A stretch of 64,000 nt of DNA from Aestuariibius sp. HNIBRBA575 (GTDB taxonomy: Bacteria; Pseudomonadota; Alphaproteobacteria; Rhodobacterales; Rhodobacteraceae). The stretch is taken from positions 1,515,501 to 1,579,500 of the forward strand of contig NZ_CP162414.1 in assembly GCF_040932005.1 (NCBI RefSeq), written 5' to 3'. Under the pieces are notes generated by a model. That model saw only the letters and a list, made by a program, of their open reading frames with translations, was not told the DNA's origin and did not search any database. The translations under genes were made by a program, and so were the position numbers. Below are positions 54,990 through 64,000 of the stretch, in pieces (position 1 is the first letter of the stretch; every line of letters starts with the position of its first letter).

Positions 54990-55829
54990 TTATTGGACGG
55001 GTGCGGGGCCGCGTTGGCGAAAATGGGTCGGCGTACATCCCGTATGTGTATGAAATGCACGCGTAAAATAGGCCGCCGAGGTAAATCCCAGACCTTCGGC
55101 GATGTCTTGGATTCGGTCATCTGTTTCACGCAATTGCACGCGGGCTTCGTATAGAACCCGGTCGTTGAGCAACGCCAAAGCAGAGCGCCCACAGGTGATT
55201 TTACAGCACCGGGTCAAATGAGTTGACGTTACGCCAAGTTCAGCCGCGAAATCCGAAACACCTTTGCGACTGCGAAAATCACGTTCCACCAAATCTGTAT
55301 AAGCCGCCACCAAACGGGCCGGGGCGGAATCCATGCGGTTTTGCGTGCTTTGCCCGGCCACAGCATCGGTATGAAGCAGCTCAATCTGGCGTTCAAAATA
55401 CACAGAAAGCAGGCCCAAATGGTAATGCGCCGCACGTCCATGGGCAGATTGCGCTGACAGCAATTCGCGTTCCAGAGCGTCAAAAATATGCGCCAGATCT
55501 TTTTGGGCATGCACATCCCGCAAACGCAGATGCACGCAATCGTCAGGCCATTCTACGGCCATCGCGTCGGGGATCGTCAATATTTGACCAAACGAAGCAG
55601 GTCCCACTTCGAATCCGTACATCGTGTTGGCTGGCACAAAGATTAGATTGTTGGGGCCATACCCGCTGGTCAAACCGGCAATGGTGATGCGCCCCTGACC
55701 TTTGGCAAAGAAAATCAAACGCGGCGTCGCATGTGACCGCATGGCCTGAGTGCGCCAGCTGGATTGGCTGGGCAAATGCCCAAAGGAGGTCATGGACAAT
55801 CGGTTTTTCAGCGCGTCTTCGATCTGCAT
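54990..55829 (-). CDS. AraC family transcriptional regulator
   Basis: A 279-residue regulator: N-terminal cupin-like ligand domain (about 1-150) and C-terminal double HTH (GVSDFAAELGVTSTHLTRCCK ... IQDIAEGLGFTSAAYFTRAFH). Located upstream of the ABC transporter on the same strand, so it probably activates transporter expression in response to the substrate. Confidence 0.9.
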   Translation of the reverse strand: MQIEDALKNRLSMTSFGHLPSQSSWRTQAMRSHATPRLIFFAKGQGRITIAGLTSGYGPNNLIFVPANTMYGFEVGPASFGQILTIPDAMAVEWPDDCVHLRLRDVHAQKDLAHIFDALERELLSAQSAHGRAAHYHLGLLSVYFERQIELLHTDAVAGQSTQNRMDSAPARLVAAYTDLVERDFRSRKGVSDFAAELGVTSTHLTRCCKITCGRSALALLNDRVLYEARVQLRETDDRIQDIAEGLGFTSAAYFTRAFHTHTGCTPTHFRQRGPAPVQ

Positions 55830-55976
55830 TTGCGTATCCCAAATGTTCGATTTGTGAAACTTTGGCGCTGAAACCCCCGTCTGGCAAGGATTAGATGGGC
55901 TGATTCGTGAAAATAACTGTTGACGATTCTGGGGGTAATTGGGGGGAAACCTGTGGATAAGGTGTGGGTCATTTCA

Positions 55977-56858
55977 TCAGGCGCTCTGCGGCAACGGCAC
56001 CTGGATCCATGTCTTCATACGCGCACGAAACCATGTGCGTTGGCGTTTGGCATATTGCCGACTGGCGATGATTGCGGCTTGGCAGGCGTGTTCCAGTGAC
56101 ATCTCGCCATGCAGATGCGCCATCAATTCGGGCGCACCAATCGCCTTTGAGGATTGGAAATCCGGGTTCCAATGCGGCAACATGGCCTGGGCTTCTGCCA
56201 ACGCGCCTTGGTCTAACATGATATCAAAACGGCGTTCGATCCGGGCGTTTAACCAGTCTTTGTCAGCGGCCATAACAAGACAGGTTGCCTGATCCTCGGG
56301 CAACAAAGGCGGTGGTGTTTGGTCCTGCCAATGGGCGATGGATTGGCCTGTGGCGTTCAACACTTCCCATGCGCGCTGCACACGTGCGCGATTTTGCACA
56401 TCAATGCGCGATTTTGTTGCGGGGTCGAGCTCTGACAACAAGGTATCCAATGTAAGGGAATCACCCTGCGCACGAATTTCTGGCGGGGTTGGGGGGATCT
56501 GTGCCAACCCTTGGGTCAGCGCCATGAAATTCAGCCCAGTGCCCCCCACAATGATCGGACGATCAGCGGGACGGTCCCATGTCAGAAACGGTGTCACATC
56601 GCGCAGCCAATGCCCGGTGGAATAGGGCGCATCAAACGATACATGCCCATATAATACGTGACGCGCGCGGGCCTCATCTTCGATCGGGGGGCGTGCGGTT
56701 AGGATACGCCAGCCGTCAAACACTTGTAATGCATCAGCATTTACGATCACACCGCCTTGGGCTTCGGAAATTTGCAACGCCAGTTCGGATTTTCCGCTGG
56801 CGGTTGGACCCGCGATCAAAACGGGTTTGTCGGCGGGAATAAGTGTTAGATCGATCAA
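55977..56858 (-). CDS. miaA: tRNA dimethylallyltransferase
   Basis: Adds a dimethylallyl group to A37 of tRNAs reading UNN codons. P-loop [10 protein letters not shown], the DSxQVY-like stretch occurs as NADALQVF, and [11 protein letters not shown] is conserved. Start: AAAGGAG lies seven bases before a TTG at 56858, giving 293 residues; an ATG at 56897 would extend the protein by 13 basic residues but has no SD. The TTG start is therefore favoured. Confidence 0.9.
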   Translation of the reverse strand: MIDLTLIPADKPVLIAGPTASGKSELALQISEAQGGVIVNADALQVFDGWRILTARPPIEDEARARHVLYGHVSFDAPYSTGHWLRDVTPFLTWDRPADRPIIVGGTGLNFMALTQGLAQIPPTPPEIRAQGDSLTLDTLLSELDPATKSRIDVQNRARVQRAWEVLNATGQSIAHWQDQTPPPLLPEDQATCLVMAADKDWLNARIERRFDIMLDQGALAEAQAMLPHWNPDFQSSKAIGAPELMAHLHGEMSLEHACQAAIIASRQYAKRQRTWFRARMKTWIQVPLPQSA

Positions 56859-56990
56859 AATGCGGCTCCTTTGGCGGGGCTTATGCTTGGCATTCATCTA
56901 AAGCGCAAATGGCAGTGATCGGCCATTGAACCCGCGCCTCTTTTGCGACATTTTGCGGCAGCGGAAAAGAGCGGCACAAGGATCGGCACC

Positions 56991-57746
56991 ATGAGCGACG
57001 CAATTACAATCACCGACATCAGTGAAACGGACGGCGAAACCACCTTTAAGCGGGTGATGTTGAAAATTTCCGGCGAGGCGCTGATGGGCGATCTGGGCTA
57101 TGGCCTGCATCCGCCTACTGTTGAACGGATCGCGCGCGAAGTGAAGTCCGTGCATGATATGGGCGTCGAAATCTGCATGGTGATTGGCGGCGGCAATGTG
57201 TTTCGCGGATTGTCTGGGTCAGCGCAGGGGATGGAACGGACAACGGCCGATTATATGGGCATGTTGGCCACGGTCATGAACGCGTTGGCCATGCAAAGCG
57301 CACTAGAAGAAATGGGTGTGTTCACCCGGGTGATTTCAGCGATCCGTATGGACGAAGTTGCCGAACCCTATATTCGCCGGCGTGCTGTGCGACATCTTGA
57401 AAAGAAACGGGTTTGTATCTTTGCGGCGGGGACGGGGAACCCCTATTTCACCACGGATACTGCGGCGACGTTGCGTGCCAATGAAATGGCCTGCGAAGCG
57501 ATTTTCAAAGGCACCAAAGTTGACGGCGTTTACGACAAAGATCCGGCCAAATTTGAGGATGCCGTGCGCTATGATAATGTCAGTTATGATGATGTTCTGG
57601 CCAAACGTCTGGGTGTGATGGATGCCAGTGCGATTGCCCTGGCGCGTGACAATAACCTGCCGATTATTGTGTTTTCACTGGACGAGCCGGACGGTTTCAA
57701 AGGTATTTTGGCCGGGCGTGGCACCTATACACGTGTCAGCGACTAA
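56991..57746 (+). CDS. pyrH: UMP kinase
   Basis: Hexameric enzyme of the amino acid kinase family forming UDP from UMP. 251 residues with [41 protein letters not shown] and [13 protein letters not shown] at 56991 preferred over 56943 because the family starts here. First gene of the pyrH...bamA block; a terminator follows it, so frr has its own promoter. Confidence 0.96.
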   Translation: MSDAITITDISETDGETTFKRVMLKISGEALMGDLGYGLHPPTVERIAREVKSVHDMGVEICMVIGGGNVFRGLSGSAQGMERTTADYMGMLATVMNALAMQSALEEMGVFTRVISAIRMDEVAEPYIRRRAVRHLEKKRVCIFAAGTGNPYFTTDTAATLRANEMACEAIFKGTKVDGVYDKDPAKFEDAVRYDNVSYDDVLAKRLGVMDASAIALARDNNLPIIVFSLDEPDGFKGILAGRGTYTRVSD

Positions 57747-57775
57747 GCCTGAGGGAACATGACCTTGCAACCAGA

Positions 57776-58216
57776 TCAGCCCCCATTTGGGGGCTGTTTT
57801 GGGTTTAAATGGTATGTCAAAGCCGCCTTGATCAGCAGTGATAATTGATCCAGCGGCAGGGACGTCATTTGCTGTTCTGATAGATGCAATGCGCGGTTGC
57901 CGTCATAGGTGAAATCATTCAAAAACAACGCCTTGAAGTCCGATATTAATGTGGTTTGGCAATGGGTGAACAATGCAATTGCCCCGTTTTTTGTCAGGCC
58001 CAGTCGCAATGTCGATCCGGATTTCGTTTCGGGCGTCAGATAGGCAGGCTGTCCCCATTTTAGCGTTTCTTTTATGGAGCCAACCTGCGGCAATGTCGCG
58101 GCCACATCGAAAATATGCGCACGCAAAGACAACATCGGCGCACGGATCGGATCTGGATAGGTCGCATACACATCCCAAACACGCGTTTCCTGAAATTCTG
58201 GACCTTTGAGGATCAT
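57776..58216 (-). CDS. DUF1801 family protein
   Basis: A 146-residue protein of the YdhG/DUF1801 type (alpha/beta fold, role unknown), with GSIKETLKWGQPAYLTPETKSG as the family core. It is transcribed against its neighbours pyrH and frr. Its last codons (PPNGG) lie within the pyrH terminator hairpin. Confidence 0.85.
   Translation of the reverse strand: MILKGPEFQETRVWDVYATYPDPIRAPMLSLRAHIFDVAATLPQVGSIKETLKWGQPAYLTPETKSGSTLRLGLTKNGAIALFTHCQTTLISDFKALFLNDFTYDGNRALHLSEQQMTSLPLDQLSLLIKAALTYHLNPKQPPNGG
57777..57800 (+). terminator. Terminator of pyrH
   Basis: CAGCCCCC-ATTT-GGGGGCTG followed by TTTT; lies 30 bases beyond the pyrH stop and overlaps the end of the convergent DUF1801 gene. Confidence 0.85.
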
Positions 58217-58501
58217 GTGACGCGCTGCCTTGATTTGGTTGATGTCCTAACACTCAAAATGCGGAAATTTGCGAGCTTGGCTACCGACAATATGAAAATC
58301 AGCCAATGTCGGTCATCTGGCCAACCGCGCCGCCAATTTCGAAATGAGCGGCGATTTGCGCCCCAACAAAACCTGCACCAATTCTGATGGGAACATCCCT
58401 ATACATTATGGCCGCTTTGAGGGTAAAAGGGGCAAACCGCCGCGACAATTATACAGACGGCACAGCAAAATAAGACTCACACTTAGACTGAGGACAGGCA
58501 C

Positions 58502-59065
58502 ATGGCCGACGATTTTATGCTAGATACCGATGATCTTGAACGCCGTATGGATGGCGCGCTCAGCAATTTGCGGACTGAATTCGCATCGTTGCGCACCGGT
58601 CGGGCGTCCGGGTCTATGCTGGAACCCGTTATGGTGGATGCTTATGGGTCAATGACCCCGATCAACCAGGTGGGCACCGTCAACGTGCCTGAACCGCGCA
58701 TGGTCACGATCAATGTCTGGGACAAAGGTCTGGTGGGCAAAGTCGAAAAAGCGATCCGCGAAAGCGGGCTGGGCATCAACCCACAGCTGAACGGTACAAT
58801 CATCATGTTGCCGATTCCTGAGCTTAACGAAGAACGCCGCCGTGAGCTGACCAAGGTTGCGGCCTCTTATGCGGAAAACGCCCGTGTTTCGGTGCGCAAT
58901 GTGCGTCGCGACGGAATGGACCAAACCAAAAAGGCCAAAGCAGATGGCATGTCCGAGGACGATCAAAAGTTCTGGGAAGGCGAAGTTCAGGATATGACGG
59001 ACAAGTATATCAAACTGGTTGATGATCAGCTGGAAACCAAACAAGCCGAGATCATGCAAGTTTAA
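58502..59065 (+). CDS. frr: Ribosome recycling factor
   Basis: A 187-residue tRNA-mimic protein that splits post-termination ribosomes with EF-G. Recognised from [28 protein letters not shown] and [15 protein letters not shown]. The 285-base gap before it contains no gene and presumably the promoter. Confidence 0.97.
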   Translation: MADDFMLDTDDLERRMDGALSNLRTEFASLRTGRASGSMLEPVMVDAYGSMTPINQVGTVNVPEPRMVTINVWDKGLVGKVEKAIRESGLGINPQLNGTIIMLPIPELNEERRRELTKVAASYAENARVSVRNVRRDGMDQTKKAKADGMSEDDQKFWEGEVQDMTDKYIKLVDDQLETKQAEIMQV

Positions 59066-59071
59066 GCCAGT

Positions 59072-59089
59072 CTGAGGAGCGATCCTCAG
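59072..59089. other. Hairpin between frr and uppS
   Basis: CTGAGGA-GCGA-TCCTCAG, a perfect 7-bp stem, 6 bases after frr. It has a GNRA tetraloop and no T-run, so it may mark mRNA processing or 3'-end protection. Confidence 0.55.
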
Positions 59090-59140
59090 GGTTATAAGGG
59101 GTTGTCCAACGTGTTATACCGCCGCAACGAGGAGGCCGTC

Positions 59141-59863
59141 ATGGCTAAAGATTTGCCACCATCCGGACCCCGCCATGTTGCGGTGATCATGGATGGCAAT
59201 GGCCGTTGGGCGCAGCAACGTGGAAAGCCGCGTTTGTTTGGGCATCATGCCGGTGCCAAACGGGTGCGTGAAATTGTAGAAGCTTGCCCCGAAATCGGTG
59301 TTAAGTATCTGACGATATTTGCCTTTTCGACGGAAAACTGGAAACGCACCCAGACCGAAGTCGCCGGATTGATGTCATTGTTCCGGCGTTACATTCAACG
59401 CGAAGCCCAAGATATGCTGCGCCGTGGGGTGCGGGTTCGGTTCATAGGCGATCGGATCAAACTGGACCACAAACTGGTCCGTCTGATGGATGATCTGGAA
59501 CTGCTAACCGCTGAAAATGACCGGGTTCATTTGACAATTGCGATCAATTACGGTGGCCGTGACGAGGTGACCCGCGCCACCAAACGGCTGGCCTATGACA
59601 TCGAACAGGGCAAATTGACCCACAAAGATGTCGATGCTGAAACCATCGGCAAATATCTGGATACACATGTCCTGCCGGACCCGGATCTGGTCATTCGCAC
59701 CAGCGGAGAGGCCCGCATTTCAAATTTCCTGTTGTGGCAATCGGCCTATGCGGAATACGAATTTATCGATACGTTATGGCCCGATTTCAGCGACACGGAA
59801 TTTAAGAAAATTGTCGGTCAATATGCTGGCCGCGACCGTCGATTTGGGGCTGTCAAAGCATGA
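59141..59863 (+). CDS. uppS: Undecaprenyl diphosphate synthase
   Basis: Cis-prenyltransferase making the C55 lipid carrier for peptidoglycan and LPS. 240 residues; MDGNGRWAQQRGKPR binds substrate, FAFSTENWKR and RTSGEARISNFLLWQSAYAE are conserved. The ATG at 59141 is preceded by GAGGAGG. Overlaps cdsA by 4 bases. Confidence 0.96.
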   Translation: MAKDLPPSGPRHVAVIMDGNGRWAQQRGKPRLFGHHAGAKRVREIVEACPEIGVKYLTIFAFSTENWKRTQTEVAGLMSLFRRYIQREAQDMLRRGVRVRFIGDRIKLDHKLVRLMDDLELLTAENDRVHLTIAINYGGRDEVTRATKRLAYDIEQGKLTHKDVDAETIGKYLDTHVLPDPDLVIRTSGEARISNFLLWQSAYAEYEFIDTLWPDFSDTEFKKIVGQYAGRDRRFGAVKA

Positions 59864-60522
59864 GCAGCGCCAATTGGTCGGATCTGCGCGCGCGGGTAAT
59901 TTCTGCGATTGTAATGGTTGTGATCGGCATTGCCGCAATCGGATTTGGCGGTCTTTGGTTTACCGGCTTGGTCATCATTGTCTGCGGATTGATGATCTGG
60001 GAATTGTGGAACATGGTGCGCCCAATGGGCAGCGATGCGCAGGTTTTTCCAGATAAATTGGTATTTTGCGCCTATGCGCTGGCAGTGATTGTCACCGGTT
60101 TCTTCTTGGTGAGCCTTCGATCCGCGGCGGATGGCTGGGTGTTGATCCTGCTATTGGTGCTGATTGTGGTCACGTCTGATGTGGCGGGATATTTCGCTGG
60201 ACGCATGTTGGGCGGTCCGAAATTTTGGCCTAAAATCTCACCCAAAAAGACGTGGTCGGGAACCATTGCAGGCTGGGTTGGCGCCGCTTTGATTGGAGCC
60301 ATTTTTGTCGCAATTCTACCGATTGGTTGGATTTTGGTGCCTTTGACCATGTTTGTGGCCTTTGCCGGTCAATTAGGGGACATCGCAGAAAGTGCAATCA
60401 AACGAAAATACGGTGTCAAAGACAGCTCAAACCTGATCCCCGGGCATGGCGGTGTGTTAGACCGCTTTGACGCATTGATCGGTGCAACGCTGGTTTTTGC
60501 AGTTCTGATGTTTGGGGTCTGA
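59860..60522 (+). CDS. cdsA: Phosphatidate cytidylyltransferase
   Basis: Makes CDP-diacylglycerol for phospholipid synthesis in the inner membrane. A 220-residue protein, shorter than E. coli CdsA (285), with six or seven hydrophobic segments and the C-terminal signature KRKYGVKDSSNLIPGHGG, DRFDALI. Confidence 0.94.
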   Translation: MSSANWSDLRARVISAIVMVVIGIAAIGFGGLWFTGLVIIVCGLMIWELWNMVRPMGSDAQVFPDKLVFCAYALAVIVTGFFLVSLRSAADGWVLILLLVLIVVTSDVAGYFAGRMLGGPKFWPKISPKKTWSGTIAGWVGAALIGAIFVAILPIGWILVPLTMFVAFAGQLGDIAESAIKRKYGVKDSSNLIPGHGGVLDRFDALIGATLVFAVLMFGV

Positions 60523-61702
60523 CGACGTGCCACGCAAGGTTTCTATCTTTGGGGCGACCGGATCCATCGGTCAAAGCACACTTGATCTGATCGCGCGTGA
60601 TCCATCCGCCTATGATGTGGTTGCCTTGACCGGTGGGCGCAATTTGGACCAATTGGCGGCGGATGCGGTGCGTCTGGGGGCAAAACGGGCGGTCACTTGT
60701 TACGATTCCCACTATCATGACTTAAAAAACCGTCTATCTGGCACCGGAATAGAGGTCGCCGCCGGGGCGAATGCGCTAGAAGACGCCGCCATGATGCCTG
60801 CCGATTGGACCATGTCCGCGATTATTGGCGCAGCCGGGCTGGTGCCGGGGATGCGCGCGCTGGAACAGGGCAATACTCTGGCTTTGGCAAACAAAGAAAC
60901 GCTGGTTTGCGCCGGGCCATTGGTTCTGGAACAGGCGCAAAAACATAACGCCACTTTGATGCCTGTGGACAGTGAACATTCGGCCGTTTTTCAGGCCCTG
61001 GTCGGCGAAGATATTTCCGCGGTTGAACGGATCATTATCACGGCCAGCGGTGGGGCGTTTCGCGATTGGCCGATGGATAAATTGGCCAATGCAACATTGG
61101 CTCAGGCGTCGTCGCACCCCAATTGGGATATGGGGCAACGGATCACAATTGATTCCGCTTCCATGTTTAACAAAGCGTTAGAAGTCATCGAAACGCATGA
61201 ATATTTCGACGTAACGCCCGACCAGATTGAGGTGCTCGTTCATCCGGAAAGCATGGTCCATGCGTTGGTGGGGTTCAACGATGGCGCGTTGATGGCCCAT
61301 CTGGGCGCGCCGGATATGCGTCACGCCATTGGCTATGCGCTGAACCATCCAAATCGCGAAAAATTGCCGGTAGAACGGCTTGATCTGGCCAAACTTGGCG
61401 CCCTGACGTTCAAAGCCCCGGATGAGGTGCGTTACCCCGCCTTGCGATTGGCCCGTCAGGTCATGGATATGGGCGGTCTGGCGGGGGCGGCCTTTAACGC
61501 CGCCAAGGAACGCGCATTGGACGCCTTTATCGCAGGTGACATTGGATTTTTGCAGATGGCGGATGTGGTTGAGGCAACGCTCGCCCAAATGTCATCGGCT
61601 GATGGGCTGGAAAATGCCACACTCAGCTTAGATAACGTATTGCAAATCGATCAGCTGGCGCGGGTGCGCGCAGCAGAGATCATGAACACTTCTTTGGTCT
61701 GA
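60512..61702 (+). CDS. dxr: 1-deoxy-D-xylulose 5-phosphate reductoisomerase
   Basis: Second step of the MEP pathway for isoprenoids, feeding UppS. About 391-396 residues: IFGATGSIGQSTLDLI binds NADPH, PVDSEHSAVFQ holds metal and substrate ligands. The ATG at 60512 lies within the end of cdsA; a GTG at 60527 (GTG-CCA-CGC-AAG) is an equally good start and gives the usual N-terminus PRKVSIFGATG. Confidence 0.95.
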   Translation: MGSDDVPRKVSIFGATGSIGQSTLDLIARDPSAYDVVALTGGRNLDQLAADAVRLGAKRAVTCYDSHYHDLKNRLSGTGIEVAAGANALEDAAMMPADWTMSAIIGAAGLVPGMRALEQGNTLALANKETLVCAGPLVLEQAQKHNATLMPVDSEHSAVFQALVGEDISAVERIIITASGGAFRDWPMDKLANATLAQASSHPNWDMGQRITIDSASMFNKALEVIETHEYFDVTPDQIEVLVHPESMVHALVGFNDGALMAHLGAPDMRHAIGYALNHPNREKLPVERLDLAKLGALTFKAPDEVRYPALRLARQVMDMGGLAGAAFNAAKERALDAFIAGDIGFLQMADVVEATLAQMSSADGLENATLSLDNVLQIDQLARVRAAEIMNTSLV

Positions 61703-61711
61703 GGACATTAA

Positions 61712-63022
61712 ATGACTGCGCTATTACCTCAATTTGGTTCTTTGGGGATCACCATCATTGCCTTCATCGTGGCCCTGTCGATCATTGTGGCGATACATGA
61801 ATACGGTCATTACATTGTCGGCCGCTGGTCTGGCATCTATGCCGAGGTGTTTTCGCTGGGTTTTGGTCCGGTTCTGTTTAGCCGTACCGATAAACGCGGC
61901 ACCGTTTGGCAAATCGCCGCTATTCCGTTTGGCGGATATGTTAAATTTCTGGGCGATGCCAATGCCGCGTCGGTTGGCGGCGAAGCAGGGGGGCGCAACA
62001 CCATGATGGGCGCGCCAATCTGGGCCCGGTCAGCGACCGTTTTGGCCGGTCCGATGTTCAACTTTATCCTGTCGGCCATCATTTTTACCGGTCTGGCCAT
62101 GACCGTTGGGGGGGTGCGTGATCCGTTGACGGTCAAAGACATCCAACCTTTGCCGCAATTTTACGAAAACGGATTGCAAAGCGGCGATGAAATTCTGGCG
62201 GTCAATGGTGAAACATTGGTGGAACTGGCCGATTTCAGCACGGCGTTGGACAATGCGGGCACGGATCTGTCGCTGGATTTCACCATCCGGCGGGATGGAA
62301 CGGAAATGCAGATCGTCGCGCCCAATCCGATGTTGCCCTATGTCATCGGCACGTCCCCGAATTCAGCCGCCGAAGAGGCCGGGATCCAGGATGGCGATGT
62401 CGTGCTGAGCGTGAATGATGTGCCAATGGCGACGTTCCAGCAATTGATTTCCGCTATTCAGGCCGAACAGGGGCGCAGTGTGGCCTTGGAAATCTGGCGC
62501 GATGGCGATGTGATGACGTTTGATCTGACGCCAAAAATTGGTGGCGCAAGCGACAGTGATGGCTATCTAGAAGAACGCTATCTGGTGGGGATTTCCATCA
62601 CCAACTATCTGGATTGGCAGACAGAATCGTTGCCCTTTTTTGAGGCAGCCATCGGGTCTGTGGCGCGGGTTTGGGATGTGATTACCCAATCATTGCAGGG
62701 GTTGTGGTTGATGATCACCGGCAAAATTTCGTCCTGTAACCTGTCAGGCCCGGTGGGCATTGCGCAGGTCAGTGGTGAAATGGCGCGGGCTGGATTGTTG
62801 GAATTTATCAGCCTGATCGCGGTGCTGTCGACGGCCATTGGCATGTTGAACCTGTTCCCGGTTCCAGTTCTGGATGGCGGGCATTTGGTGTTTCACGCCT
62901 ACGAAGCCGTAAGCGGACGCCCGCCGAATGAAAACGTGCTGCGGATCATGATGATGATGGGTGTGATGCTGGTGCTGTCGCTGATGATTTTTGGCACATT
63001 AAACGATCTGTTGTTCTGCTAA
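61712..63022 (+). CDS. rseP: RIP metalloprotease RseP
   Basis: Site-2 zinc protease in the inner membrane that cleaves anti-sigma factors and signal-peptide remnants. 436 residues: HEYGH at 29-33 in TM1, PDZ domains at about 120-280, and NLFPVPVLDGGH in the third TM region. It lies 10 bases after dxr. Confidence 0.95.
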   Translation: MTALLPQFGSLGITIIAFIVALSIIVAIHEYGHYIVGRWSGIYAEVFSLGFGPVLFSRTDKRGTVWQIAAIPFGGYVKFLGDANAASVGGEAGGRNTMMGAPIWARSATVLAGPMFNFILSAIIFTGLAMTVGGVRDPLTVKDIQPLPQFYENGLQSGDEILAVNGETLVELADFSTALDNAGTDLSLDFTIRRDGTEMQIVAPNPMLPYVIGTSPNSAAEEAGIQDGDVVLSVNDVPMATFQQLISAIQAEQGRSVALEIWRDGDVMTFDLTPKIGGASDSDGYLEERYLVGISITNYLDWQTESLPFFEAAIGSVARVWDVITQSLQGLWLMITGKISSCNLSGPVGIAQVSGEMARAGLLEFISLIAVLSTAIGMLNLFPVPVLDGGHLVFHAYEAVSGRPPNENVLRIMMMMGVMLVLSLMIFGTLNDLLFC

Positions 63023-63037
63023 ATCTGGAAACGGGCA

Positions 63038-63062
63038 GGGGTGATCTTCGCAGGATCACCCC
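63038..63062. other. Strong hairpin downstream of rseP
   Basis: GGGGTGATC / GATCACCCC, a perfect 9-bp stem with a 7-base loop; no T-run follows on either strand. May be a processing or weak termination site between rseP and the following small gene. Confidence 0.6.
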
Positions 63063-63134
63063 AGTTGCGCCACTTTTCTGCCCCATTTGTCGGTCACATT
63101 TGTAGAAAGCTCATAGAAACAAGGGGTTTCTTCA

Positions 63135-63269
63135 ATGACTGCTCTGGCACACGGATATCGCGGAATGTCGCTTTTGGTAACGATCAACTGGGATCGGTTG
63201 CTATATGCGGGCACCATCATCGCTGCCCTTTGGGCCGGCGCTTATCTTGGTTCGCTTGGCGCTTTCTAA
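63135..63269 (+). CDS. 44-residue membrane protein between rseP and bamA
   Basis: ATG at 63135 to TAA at 63267-63269. The product begins MTALAHGYRGMSLLVTINWD and has one hydrophobic helix (about 21-42) containing LYAGTIIAALWAGAYLGSL. AAGGGG lies eight bases upstream. I know of no family. Its setting between the RseP protease and BamA suggests an envelope role; this is inference. Confidence 0.65.
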   Translation: MTALAHGYRGMSLLVTINWDRLLYAGTIIAALWAGAYLGSLGAF

Positions 63270-63394
63270 AATAGACCCCAAAATCTGTAATTTTTATCGC
63301 GTTCGGCCCCCCGCCGGGCGCGTTCTTGGTTTTGACAAGCCTCGCCAATCCCGGTAGTTGAATATCAAATAGATTGATTGCAGGGGCGGGTAGT

Positions 63395-64000
63395 ATGAGC
63401 CGTAAAATTAGGCGTAGCACGGCAAAGGCCATGTTCTACCTTCACACGATTTTGGCGGGTGGTGTTTTGGCAACGCCGATGGTGTTTCCGACCCAAGTTG
63501 TGGCGCAGAGTTTTACCTTTTCGACCGTGTCCATTGAGGGCAACCAACGGATCGAAGATGGCACCATCCTGACTTATGCTGGTTTGACACGCGGTGAAAC
63601 CGTCAGCGCGGCTGAATTAAACGATGCCGGACAACGCATTCGCGAATCCGGATTGTTTGAAAGTGTTGAGATCATTCCAAACGGGACAACATTGCGCATT
63701 GTTGTTGTGGAATTCCCGACTATCAATCGGATCAACATCGAAGGCAATTCGCGTCTGCGCGACGAAGAATTGCTGCAGGCTGTGCAATCTCAACCGCGCC
63801 GTGTCTATTCCCCGGCGCAGGCAGAACGTGACGTAGAAGCAATCACCCAGGCCTATGCCCAGCAGGGGCGGGTCAATGCAACAGTGACCCCGCGCATTAT
63901 CGCGCGCAGTGACAACCGCGTTGATCTGGTGTTCGAAGTGTTCGAAGGCGGCCTGACCGAAGTTGAGCGGATCAGCTTTGTTGGCAACCGCACCTATTCG
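63395..64000 (+). CDS. bamA: Outer membrane assembly protein BamA, 5' part
   Basis: The first 202 residues before the right edge. A signal peptide (residues about 1-38, ending VVAQ) precedes POTRA domains: VSIEGNQRIEDGTILTYAGL opens POTRA1, and INRINIEGNSRLRDEELLQAV opens POTRA2; VERISFVGNRTYS begins POTRA3. BamA inserts beta-barrel proteins into the outer membrane. The position after rseP is the usual one. Confidence 0.95.
   Translation, partial: MSRKIRRSTAKAMFYLHTILAGGVLATPMVFPTQVVAQSFTFSTVSIEGNQRIEDGTILTYAGLTRGETVSAAELNDAGQRIRESGLFESVEIIPNGTTLRIVVVEFPTINRINIEGNSRLRDEELLQAVQSQPRRVYSPAQAERDVEAITQAYAQQGRVNATVTPRIIARSDNRVDLVFEVFEGGLTEVERISFVGNRTYS

Overview
The window is a stretch of chromosome from an alphaproteobacterium, most likely a marine member of Rhodobacterales (Roseobacter group). 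The basis is gene content and order: a suf operon led by an IscR lacking the usual cysteine cluster ligands, a eukaryotic-type NADP isocitrate dehydrogenase, an Entner-Doudoroff edd-eda pair, paired Yip1-like genes, and the pyrH-frr-uppS-cdsA-dxr-rseP-bamA block. No rRNA, prophage, insertion sequence or CRISPR array was seen. Most of the window is ordinary core genome; the most accessory-looking part is about 17.7-28.3 kb.

Layout. 0-8.7 kb: the tail of a DUF1330 gene, typA, an Lrp regulator with an SMR-type exporter, a class II amidotransferase, a YitT protein, icd, an SDR gene with a palindromic site at its start, and a hydrolase/small protein/HD phosphohydrolase set. 8.7-17.5 kb: an Irr-like palindrome followed by iscR, a NifS-like desulfurase, sufB, three unknown genes (one only 58 codons), sufC, sufD, two Yip1-like genes and sufS, all on one strand with overlaps or short gaps. 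17.6 kb: tRNA-Arg(CCG). 17.9-22.4 kb: a 1473-residue RTX protein with PPC-like tandem repeats, three of them almost identical. 22.4-28.3 kb: a TetR/oxidoreductase pair with a double operator, a chemoreceptor, a 648-base gene-free stretch and a LuxR-type regulator.

28.4-33.6 kb is an envelope region: a Tat-exported DUF882 protein divergent from an L,D-transpeptidase, then lpxD, an acyl carrier protein and a ketoacyl-ACP synthase. 33.7-41.5 kb: an IalB-like protein, a candidate small RNA, a HerA-like ATPase, a CNNM/CorC protein, a secreted unknown, xerD and two uncharacterised genes. 41.6-46.9 kb: aroK-aroB, eda-edd with a LacI-type operator, and ssb. 47-55.8 kb: a lytic transglycosylase, a PPOX protein, an oligopeptide-type ABC transporter with a fused double ATPase, and an AraC regulator. 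56-64 kb: miaA, then pyrH, frr, uppS, cdsA, dxr, rseP, a 44-residue membrane protein and the start of bamA.

The best candidates for undescribed biology are the five non-Suf genes embedded in the suf operon, four of them membrane proteins, combined with the cysteine-poor IscR and the Irr-like box; the freshly amplified PPC repeats of the RTX protein; a possible anti-Shine-Dalgarno small RNA near 34.6 kb; and tiny conserved-looking membrane proteins at 12.3, 41.4 and 63.2 kb. All functions are inferred by reading the sequence; no database search was run.
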